DNA of 5,443 bases from Faecousia sp. Lineage in GTDB: Bacteria; Bacillota; Clostridia; Oscillospirales; Oscillospiraceae. The DNA is taken from positions 1 through 5,443 of the forward strand of contig JARHYV010000272.1 in the NCBI GenBank assembly GCA_029258495.1. Reading direction: 5' to 3'. Both the position numbers and the translations under genes were made by a program. Positions 1 to 5,443 of the stretch are shown here, piece by piece. Numbering within the stretch: the first letter of the stretch is position 1; each line of letters starts with the position of its first letter. Below the pieces are notes generated by a model, which made no database searches, was not told where the DNA came from, and worked only from the letters and a program-made list of their open reading frames with translations.

Positions 1-1283
1 AAAACGCCTTCACGGGTGGTCATTTCGTCTTCGTTGACGATCAGACAGCCCTTGCGGTTGGTTTCCAGACCGGGAGTGGTGGAGCGGATCAGGGGGTTGG
101 GGCTGGTGCCCAAGCTCATGATCACGGTATCGATATCCAGAATGAACTCAGAGCCGGGGATCTCGATGGGACGGCGGCGGCCGGATGCATCAGGCTCGCC
201 CAGTTCCATGCGGACACACTTGATGCCGCAGGCACGGCCGTTTTCATCACCGATGATCTCGGTAGGATTGCACAGAGTCTTGAACTCGATGCCTTCCTCC
301 TTGGCATGGTGCTGCTCTTCCAGACGGGCAGGCATTTCAGCCTCACCACGGCGGTAGACAACATAAACATGCTCAGCGCCCAGACGCATTGCGCAGCGGG
401 CAGCATCCATGGCAACATTACCGCCGCCGACAACGGCAACGGCCTTGCTCTTGATGATGGGGGTATCGTAATCCTCGCTGTATGCCTTCATCAGGTTGGT
501 ACGGGTGAGGTACTCGTTTGCGGACATGACACCCTTCAGGCTTTCGCCGGGGATATTCATGAACATGGGCAGACCTGCACCGGAGCCGACGAAAACGGAC
601 TTAAAGCCCATCTCAAACAGATCGTCGATGGTGAGGACGCGGCCGATGACCATGTTTGTCATGACCTTGACGCCCTGAGCCTCCAGTTTCTTGACCTCGT
701 TTGCAACGATGGCCTTGGGCAGACGGAATTCGGGGATGCCGTAAACCAGAACACCGCCAGCGGTGTGCAGAGCCTCGAACATGGAAACCTCGTATCCGCG
801 TCCGGCCAGATCACTGGCGCAGGTCATACCGGCAGGGCCGGAGCCGACAACTGCCACCTTGATGCCGTTGGACTCCACTTTGGAGGGCATTTCGTTGATA
901 TTCTCCCGATACCAGTCTGCAACGAAACGCTCCAGACGACCGATCGCAACGGGTTCGCCCTTGATGCCGCGGACGCAGCGTGCCTCGCACTGGGTTTCCT
1001 GAGGACATACGCGGCCGGACAGTGCAGGCAGGGCATTGGTGGAGGTGATGATCTCGTAAGCGGTCTTGAAATCGCCCTCTGCCACCTTGCCGATGAACTC
1101 GGGAATGCGAACATTGACGGGACAGCCCTCGACACACTTGGGGTTCTTGCACTTCAGGCAGCGCTCGGCCTCTTCGATAGCCATTTCGGGGGTGTAGCCC
1201 AGGGTAACTTCCTTGAAGTTGCGGGCACGAACCTGAGGATCCTGCTCAGGCATGGGGGTTTTGGTCAGTGTCATATTAGCCAT
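1..1283 (-). CDS. nfnB: NfnB: NADPH-binding large subunit of the NADH-dependent ferredoxin:NADP+ oxidoreductase (3' end cut off)
   Basis: The reading frame is open from ATG at 1283 to the left window edge. 427 codons are visible without a frameshift; relatives run to about 465 residues, so roughly 35-40 are missing. The N-terminal Fe-S domain carries C42, C45, C50, C54 and C93, C99, C103 (CLKC, PKCVEGCP, VCPQETQCEARC), the pattern for two [4Fe-4S] clusters. An FAD-binding GSGPAG follows at 147-152, a second dinucleotide fold GGGNVAMD at 286-293, and YRR at 310-312, whose arginines fit NADP(H) 2'-phosphate recognition. The family is that of the glutamate synthase small subunit (GltD/GltA). The gene directly upstream, nfnA, points to Nfn rather than glutamate synthase, because no large GOGAT subunit is visible. 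In Nfn this subunit holds the bifurcating FAD and reacts with NADPH and ferredoxin in the cytoplasm. Annotators may call it gltA, gltD or sudA. Only 15 nt separate it from nfnA, so the two are surely co-transcribed. Confidence 0.93.
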   Translation of the reverse strand, partial: MANMTLTKTPMPEQDPQVRARNFKEVTLGYTPEMAIEEAERCLKCKNPKCVEGCPVNVRIPEFIGKVAEGDFKTAYEIITSTNALPALSGRVCPQETQCEARCVRGIKGEPVAIGRLERFVADWYRENINEMPSKVESNGIKVAVVGSGPAGMTCASDLAGRGYEVSMFEALHTAGGVLVYGIPEFRLPKAIVANEVKKLEAQGVKVMTNMVIGRVLTIDDLFEMGFKSVFVGSGAGLPMFMNIPGESLKGVMSANEYLTRTNLMKAYSEDYDTPIIKSKAVAVVGGGNVAMDAARCAMRLGAEHVYVVYRRGEAEMPARLEEQHHAKEEGIEFKTLCNPTEIIGDENGRACGIKCVRMELGEPDASGRRRPIEIPGSEFILDIDTVIMSLGTSPNPLIRSTTPGLETNRKGCLIVNEDEMTTREGV

Positions 1284-1292
1284 TTTGCATTT

Positions 1293-1297
1293 CCTCC
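1293..1297 (-). promoter_or_regulatory. Ribosome binding site of nfnB
   Basis: GGAGG on the minus strand lies 9 nt before the ATG at 1283 and immediately after the nfnA stop codon. It decides the start. Two other ATGs in this gap (reading from 1299 and from 1290) share a different frame and meet TAA within a few codons. Met4 of NfnB would be 18 nt from the SD, which is too far. Confidence 0.75.
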
Positions 1298-1298
1298 A

Positions 1299-2153
1299 TT
1301 ATTTGATCAGTGCCTTGCCCATGGCATCCATGCGGCAGGCATGCTTTTCGGTAACTTCAGCCTCGCGGCCGCGGTAAACGCTGTTGCGGTTCATCAGTTC
1401 GGCGAAATCCACCTGATGACCGTCAAATTCGGGGCCGTCAACACAGGCGAACTTGGTTTCGCCGCCTACGGTGACACGGCAGCCGCCGCACATGCCGGTG
1501 CCATCGACCATGATGGGGTTCAGGGAGACCATGGTCTTGGTGCCGAAGGGCTCGGTGGTCTTACATACGAATTTCATCATGGGGATGGGGCCGATGGCCA
1601 GAACCTCGTCGTATTCCACACCGGACTCCAGCATTTCCTGCAGGGGCTGTGTGACCAGACCATGGCGGCCATAGGAGCCGTCGTCTGTCATGAGGATCAG
1701 ATTGTCAGCAACTGCCTTGAATTCGTCTTCCAGAATTACGATATCCTTGCTGCGGAAACCGACAATGACATCTACCTGAGCACCGGCCTCCTTGAAAGCG
1801 CGGGCAGAGGGCAGTGCAATGGCACAGCCGACACCGCCGCCGACTACGCAGACGCGCTTGTGACCCTCGACCTCGGTGGGCTTGCCCAGAGGGCCGACAA
1901 AGTCCTGAATATAATCACCCTCGTTCAGATTGCCCAGAGCGATGGTAGCAAAGCCGACCTTCTGGAAGATGATCGAAACCGTGCCCTTTTCCCGGTCGTA
2001 ACCGGCAATGGTCAGGGGAACGCGCTCGCCCTGCTCATCGATGCGGAAAATGATGAACTGTCCTGCTTTGGCTTTCTTAGCAACAAAGGGAGCCTCGATT
2101 TCCATCATGGTGACAGAGGGATTTAATTCTCTCTTAGATACGATCTTATACAT
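1299..2153 (-). CDS. nfnA: NfnA: FAD/[2Fe-2S] small subunit of the NADH-dependent ferredoxin:NADP+ oxidoreductase
   Basis: A complete 284-residue protein of the ferredoxin-NADP reductase superfamily, in the PyrK/sulfide dehydrogenase beta/NfnA branch, at its usual length. A beta-barrel FAD domain spans about 1-97 with the flavin motif RVPLTIA at 44-50. The NAD-binding domain follows, with VGGGVGCAIALP at 104-115 and the family block TDDGSYGRHG at 156-165. The C-terminal tail binds a [2Fe-2S] cluster through C222, C225 (MCGGC) and C237. D217 just before them is the likely fourth ligand, since Asp ligation is known for this subunit. Its role in Nfn is to take electrons from NADH and pass them to NfnB. 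The start is ATG at 2153, preceded by an AAGGAAGGA SD (2161-2169) with 7 nt spacing. It is the first gene of its unit, behind a consensus promoter. The alternative reading as PyrK, the electron-transfer subunit of dihydroorotate dehydrogenase, is unlikely because nfnB rather than pyrD is its partner. Confidence 0.93.
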   Translation of the reverse strand: MYKIVSKRELNPSVTMMEIEAPFVAKKAKAGQFIIFRIDEQGERVPLTIAGYDREKGTVSIIFQKVGFATIALGNLNEGDYIQDFVGPLGKPTEVEGHKRVCVVGGGVGCAIALPSARAFKEAGAQVDVIVGFRSKDIVILEDEFKAVADNLILMTDDGSYGRHGLVTQPLQEMLESGVEYDEVLAIGPIPMMKFVCKTTEPFGTKTMVSLNPIMVDGTGMCGGCRVTVGGETKFACVDGPEFDGHQVDFAELMNRNSVYRGREAEVTEKHACRMDAMGKALIK

Positions 2154-2181
2154 AATCTGATCCTTCCTTCATTTGTTGACC

Positions 2182-2199
2182 ATAATAATGGATAATAAT
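2182..2199. repeat. Short tandem direct repeat in the nfnAB leader
   Basis: Two copies of ATAATAAT (2182-2189 and 2192-2199) are separated by GG, giving a 10-bp period, about one turn of the helix. They lie a few bases downstream of the predicted transcription start of nfnAB and before its SD. They could be a regulator site, or simply AT-rich leader that keeps the SD unstructured. No known operator consensus is recognised here. Confidence 0.4.
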
Positions 2200-2210
2200 A
2201 TACCGATAAG

Positions 2211-2239
2211 ATTATAACGCTTTTTGTAGCTTTTGTCAA
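2211..2239 (-). promoter_or_regulatory. Consensus sigma-A promoter of nfnAB
   Basis: On the minus strand the -35 is TTGACA (2234-2239), the spacer is exactly 17 nt, and the -10 is TATAAT (2211-2216). Both hexamers match the housekeeping consensus perfectly. Start of transcription is expected near 2204, giving a leader of about 50 nt. The DNA just upstream of the -35 contains an A-run (around 2251-2256) that could act as an UP element. This implies strong expression unless a repressor acts on it. Confidence 0.88.
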
Positions 2240-2279
2240 AGGATATCTTGTTTTTTATGGCATTTTCTATATATAGCAG

Positions 2280-2306
2280 AAAAAAGGGCAGGAAAACCTG
2301 CCCTTT
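2280..2306 (-). terminator. Intrinsic terminator of the serS transcript
   Basis: Read on the minus strand, GGGCAGG and CCTGCCC form a perfect 7-bp GC-rich stem around a TTTT loop, extended by three A-T pairs. A run of six T follows directly (2285 down to 2280). It lies 17 nt past the serS stop codon and before the nfnAB promoter, so it separates the two units. On the plus strand the T run is interrupted (TTTCTGATTTTT), so termination there would be weaker; no plus-strand gene reads into it. Confidence 0.9.
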
Positions 2307-2323
2307 CTGATTTTTCGGAGCGA

Positions 2324-3613
<1,290 letters not shown>

Positions 3614-3620
3614 AGTTGTT

Positions 3621-3626
3621 CTCCTT
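3621..3626 (-). promoter_or_regulatory. Ribosome binding site of serS
   Basis: AAGGAG lies 7 nt before the ATG at 3613. It decides the start: the open frame runs back to a GTG at 3709 inside spo0J, but that site has no SD, and the extra 32 residues do not belong to SerRS. Confidence 0.85.
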
Positions 3627-3634
3627 TTTATTCC

Positions 3635-3656
3635 TGCAATCCGATAGGGGAGTGCA
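3635..3656 (-). other. Imperfect hairpin in the serS leader
   Basis: In minus-strand RNA, TGCACTCC and GGATTGCA pair over seven of eight positions (one C/U mismatch) around a six-base loop. The hairpin ends 8 nt before the serS SD and starts about 8 nt from the transcription start expected of the TATAAT at 3671. There is no T run, so it is not a terminator. It might stabilise the 5' end or be chance. The gap is far too short for a T-box riboswitch. Confidence 0.35.
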
Positions 3657-3670
3657 TCAAAAGTTTCCTT

Positions 3671-3676
3671 ATTATA
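3671..3676 (-). promoter_or_regulatory. Possible internal -10 element for serS
   Basis: A perfect TATAAT lies in the spo0J-serS gap on the minus strand, but no acceptable -35 sits 16-18 nt upstream (that stretch is GC-rich spo0J coding DNA), and no TGn extension precedes it. The TTGACC overlapping the spo0J stop is only 8 nt from the -10, too close to serve. It may be a weak promoter giving serS some independence from soj-spo0J. Confidence 0.3.
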
Positions 3677-3686
3677 ATGTATCGGG

Positions 3687-4568
3687 TCAATTCTGGCGGC
3701 GCTGACCACCGCGCAGGGTCATCAGAGCCTCTAAAAGGACTTGTAAATCATCTTGTCCATAAAATTCCAGTTCAAACCGTCCCTTGCGCTTTCCGTTGAC
3801 GATTTTTACACCCCGTCCAAGCTGTTTGGAGAGATTTTTTTCACATTCTGCCACATAATCAATGGCAAGAGGTGCTTTTTTCGGCTCGGGTGCCGGCTCA
3901 CGGGAGAGGTTCCGGCACAGCAGCTCTGCCTGCCGGACGGAAAGATCCAGTGCGGAGATCTTCTGAGCAGCCTCAAGCTGCTTTTTCTCGTTTTTCAGAG
4001 AAAGGATCGCCCGGGCATGACCGGCGGTGAGCTTTCCGTTGCGGAGCATCTCCAAAATCTGCTCCGGCAGGTTCAGCAGTCTGAGGGCATTTGCCACAGC
4101 CGGACGGGATTTTCCCACCTGAGTGGCAGCCTCCTCCTGAGTCAAACCGAAATCCTCGATGAGCGCGTTATAGCCCAGTGCCTCTTCTACGGGGTTCAGA
4201 TCCTCTCTTTGCAGGTTCTCGATCAGTGCCAATTCCATGGCTTTCCGGTCGTCCGCCTCGATGACCACGGCAGGGATCTCGCTCAGACCTGCCATCCGGC
4301 TCGCGCGCCAACGGCGTTCGACTGCAATGATCTGATAGTAGCCGGAGTTGGACTCCCGCACGGTAAGTGGCTGGATCAGTCCATGGGTGGCAATGGACTC
4401 GGACAGAGCCTGCAGCTCCTCTTCGTCAAAATCTCGTCTGGGCTGATCGGGATTTGGTTCAATTTTGTAGATCGGCAGCATTTTGTATGGGGACTGGTCT
4501 TCGGCGGCGTCCAGTGAGTCATCAATGATCGCGCCCAGTCCTCTGCCAAGACCCTTAGGTTTTGCCAA
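3687..4568 (-). CDS. spo0J: Spo0J/ParB chromosome-partitioning protein (parS-binding CTPase clamp), variant GERR motif
   Basis: A 293-residue ParB-family protein, full length for a Firmicute Spo0J. The basic N-terminal KGLGRGLGAI (5-14) is the segment known to stimulate the ParA ATPase. The CTP-binding N domain follows: PNPDQPRRDF at 38-47, GLIQPLTV at 63-70, the GERR-type motif at 83-89, and ENLQREDLNPVEEA at 117-130. A helix-turn-helix at about 142-168 (QEEAATQVGKSRPAVANALRLL) reads parS. GHARAIL lies at 183-189, and the C-terminal dimerisation segment at about 265-288. The protein loads on parS, spreads as a sliding clamp and recruits SMC. Odd point: the motif reads AVERRWRA, with Val83 (GTC) in place of the normally invariant Gly. 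The start is TTG at 4568; an in-frame TGA lies three codons upstream, and later ATGs would remove the conserved N-terminus. It lies 16 nt behind soj, clearly in the same operon. Confidence 0.96.
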   Translation of the reverse strand: MAKPKGLGRGLGAIIDDSLDAAEDQSPYKMLPIYKIEPNPDQPRRDFDEEELQALSESIATHGLIQPLTVRESNSGYYQIIAVERRWRASRMAGLSEIPAVVIEADDRKAMELALIENLQREDLNPVEEALGYNALIEDFGLTQEEAATQVGKSRPAVANALRLLNLPEQILEMLRNGKLTAGHARAILSLKNEKKQLEAAQKISALDLSVRQAELLCRNLSREPAPEPKKAPLAIDYVAECEKNLSKQLGRGVKIVNGKRKGRFELEFYGQDDLQVLLEALMTLRGGQRRQN

Positions 4569-4577
4569 AATCGTTCA

Positions 4578-4583
4578 TCCTTT
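4578..4583 (-). promoter_or_regulatory. Ribosome binding site of spo0J, paired with a TTG start
   Basis: AAAGGA lies 9 nt before TTG (4566-4568), just after the soj stop codon. An ATG overlapping the end of this SD (4576-4578) is out of frame and reaches TAA after seven codons. The modest SD, longish spacing and TTG start suggest that Spo0J is translated less than Soj or depends on coupling to it. Confidence 0.65.
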
Positions 4584-4584
4584 C

Positions 4585-5340
4585 TTACAGTTTTGCTTTG
4601 AATTCTTCCGCTAAAAGCTTGTATGCCTGAGAACCACGGCTGGAACGGTCATAGTTCATGACGGGAACGCCGTGACTGGGAGCCTCTGCCAAGCGAACAT
4701 TTCTGGGAATGGCATTGGCGAAGACCTTTCCGGGCAGGTGACGGCGAACCTCCTGCGCTACCTGATTGGAGAAGTTTGTACGACCGTCAAACATGGTCAG
4801 AACCACGCCGAACAGATCCAATTTCGGGTTCATGCGGCGCTTTACCATTCTCAGCGTGGTCATCAGATCGGAAAGTCCCTCCAGTGCATAGTATTCGCAC
4901 TGCACGGGCACGACGATGGCATCTGCGGCGCAGAGTCCGTTCAGGGTGAGCAATTCCAGAGAGGGAGGACAGTCAATAAATATGATATCGTACTGATCCT
5001 TTACAGAACTCAGCTGATTTTTCAGCTGATATTCCCGATTTTCCGTGGCAATCAGCTCCACGGCTGCACCGGCTAGGTCGGCACAGGCAGGAAGTACATC
5101 ACCGAAATCCGTTTTGATGATGGCATCACAGGCGGGAACATCGTTGAGCAGCACATCATAGATGGTTTTCTTGATTTTCCGCTTTTCAATGCCAAGACCG
5201 GAGGTCGCATTTGCCTGAGGATCAAAATCGCAGAGCAGAGTTCTGAGTCCCAACTCGTGGAGTGCAGCAGATAGGTTTACGGCTGTGGTGGTTTTTCCAA
5301 CACCGCCTTTTTGGTTAACGATTGCAAATGTTTTACCCAT
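4585..5340 (-). CDS. soj: Soj/ParA chromosome-partitioning ATPase
   Basis: A 251-residue ParA-family P-loop ATPase of the deviant Walker type, the usual length for Soj. The deviant Walker A KGGVGKTTT spans 11-19 with the signature lysine K11. DFDPQANATSGLG at 38-50 is the switch I/A' motif, and DIIFIDCPPS at 118-127 is Walker B. A basic surface with PRNVRLAEAPSHG at 212-224 matches the part of Soj that binds nucleoid DNA as an ATP dimer. Working with Spo0J, it segregates replication origins; in Bacillus, Soj also controls DnaA. The start is ATG at 5340, with GGAGG 7 nt upstream. The frame stays open to an ATG at 5385, but that would overlap the promoter -10. It is the first gene of the unit, directly behind parS. 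Confidence 0.97.
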   Translation of the reverse strand: MGKTFAIVNQKGGVGKTTTAVNLSAALHELGLRTLLCDFDPQANATSGLGIEKRKIKKTIYDVLLNDVPACDAIIKTDFGDVLPACADLAGAAVELIATENREYQLKNQLSSVKDQYDIIFIDCPPSLELLTLNGLCAADAIVVPVQCEYYALEGLSDLMTTLRMVKRRMNPKLDLFGVVLTMFDGRTNFSNQVAQEVRRHLPGKVFANAIPRNVRLAEAPSHGVPVMNYDRSSRGSQAYKLLAEEFKAKL

Positions 5341-5347
5341 TCCAATA

Positions 5348-5352
5348 CCTCC
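5348..5352 (-). promoter_or_regulatory. Ribosome binding site of soj
   Basis: GGAGG lies 7 nt before the ATG at 5340, within a leader of only about 20 nt as predicted from the promoter. It settles the start in favour of MGKTFAIVNQKGG over the two in-frame upstream ATGs (5385 and 5370), which have no SD of their own. Confidence 0.85.
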
Positions 5353-5368
5353 AAGTTTTCTATGACCC

Positions 5369-5396
5369 ATTATAACAGTTTCCAATGAAAAATCAA
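5369..5396 (-). promoter_or_regulatory. Extended -10 promoter of soj-spo0J
   Basis: On the minus strand there is a TATAAT (5369-5374) preceded by TGT, making an extended -10 (TGnTATAAT), and a -35 TTGATT (5391-5396, four of six consensus bases) with a 16-nt spacer. Transcription should start near 5362. The upstream edge lies only about 21 bp from parS, so Spo0J loaded there could touch the same DNA as RNA polymerase and give autoregulation; that part is inference. Confidence 0.8.
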
Positions 5397-5416
5397 GAGA
5401 TGAAGGAGATTTATCT

Positions 5417-5434
5417 ATGTTTCACGTGAAACAT
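5417..5434. promoter_or_regulatory. parS: parS centromere site (Spo0J/ParB binding site)
   Basis: TGTTTCACGTGAAACA at 5418-5433 is a perfect 16-bp palindrome that agrees with the Bacillus subtilis parS consensus TGTTNCACGTGAAACA. The symmetry extends one more base pair each side, to 18 bp. It is the only copy I see in the window. It sits between the soj promoter and whatever lies further upstream, the normal origin-proximal position. It should be the loading site for the Spo0J encoded 0.85 kb away. Confidence 0.96.
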
Positions 5435-5443
5435 TTTATATAA

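Noticed and set aside
1..1283. Reading nfnB as the glutamate synthase small subunit
   Set aside because: The family is shared, but the partner gene is nfnA with a [2Fe-2S] tail and no large GOGAT subunit is visible, so Nfn (or the related sulfide dehydrogenase) is preferred. The cut 3' end leaves some doubt about what follows.
1284..1299. Mini-ORF starting at the TAATG overlap between nfnA and nfnB
   Set aside because: The ATG reading from 1299 gives MEEMQNG then stop. It contains the nfnB SD itself and has no SD of its own, so it is chance.
306..2126. 606-codon plus-strand open frame across nfnB and nfnA
   Set aside because: It is the codon-aligned complement of two conserved enzymes and spans their junction. 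Its protein is Gly/His/Ala-rich with no recognisable domain, and the sense-strand codon bias explains the lack of stops.
2154..2323. Riboswitch or small RNA in the 170-nt gap between serS and nfnA
   Set aside because: The gap is accounted for by the serS terminator, the nfnAB promoter and a short unstructured leader of about 50 nt. No further stable fold is apparent by eye.
3614..3709. 32-residue N-terminal extension of SerRS from a GTG inside spo0J
   Set aside because: No SD is present there. The standard SerRS N-terminus MLDIKLIKEN starts at 3613 with a strong SD.
3753..4517. 254-codon plus-strand open frame opposite spo0J
   Set aside because: It is the codon-aligned complement of a well-recognised ParB protein.
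5341..5385. 15-residue N-terminal extension of Soj
   Set aside because: It would place the start codon at or upstream of the -10 element. The ATG at 5340 has GGAGG at ideal spacing and matches the Soj N-terminus.

Overview
The window looks like origin-proximal chromosome of a low-to-moderate-GC Firmicute, most likely an anaerobic gut-type Clostridium relative (Oscillospiraceae/Ruminococcaceae level; the genus cannot be named from the sequence). The grounds are a Soj/Spo0J pair with a perfect Bacillus-type parS site, strong SD sequences, sigma-A-type promoters in AT-rich gaps, an Nfn-type flavoprotein pair typical of anaerobes, and a serS gene directly behind spo0J. By eye the coding DNA is slightly above half GC, with very AT-rich intergenic gaps. 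All five genes lie on the minus strand, so they read from right to left.

Right part (about 3690-5443), chromosome segregation. A perfect 16-bp parS palindrome (5418-5433) lies just upstream of an extended -10 promoter. This promoter drives soj (ParA ATPase, 251 aa) and then, 16 nt later, spo0J (ParB CTPase/DNA clamp, 293 aa), which begins with TTG. The Spo0J has one striking change: the usually invariant Gly of the GERR nucleotide-binding motif is Val (VERRWRA).

Middle (2280-3690), serS. This is a full-length class II seryl-tRNA synthetase (429 aa), 73 nt after spo0J, with its own SD, a possible weak promoter and a small leader hairpin. A strong intrinsic terminator follows it. The likely layout is soj-spo0J-serS as one transcription unit, possibly with an internal start before serS.

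Left part (1-2250), electron transfer. A second unit starts at a promoter with exact TTGACA-17-TATAAT consensus. It carries nfnA (284 aa, FAD/[2Fe-2S]) and nfnB (at least 427 aa, FAD/two [4Fe-4S]; the 3' end lies outside the window). Together these should form the cytoplasmic NADH-dependent reduced ferredoxin:NADP+ oxidoreductase, which links the ferredoxin, NADH and NADPH pools by flavin-based electron bifurcation.

I see no tRNA, rRNA, CRISPR array, IS element or prophage material, and no gene-free stretch over 300 nt (the largest gap is 170 nt). The gene content is ordinary core genome. The points deserving a second look are the Spo0J motif substitution, the parS/promoter arrangement with start codons on both strands, the TTG start of spo0J, and the leader elements of the serS and nfn units. 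I did not find a convincing new system.
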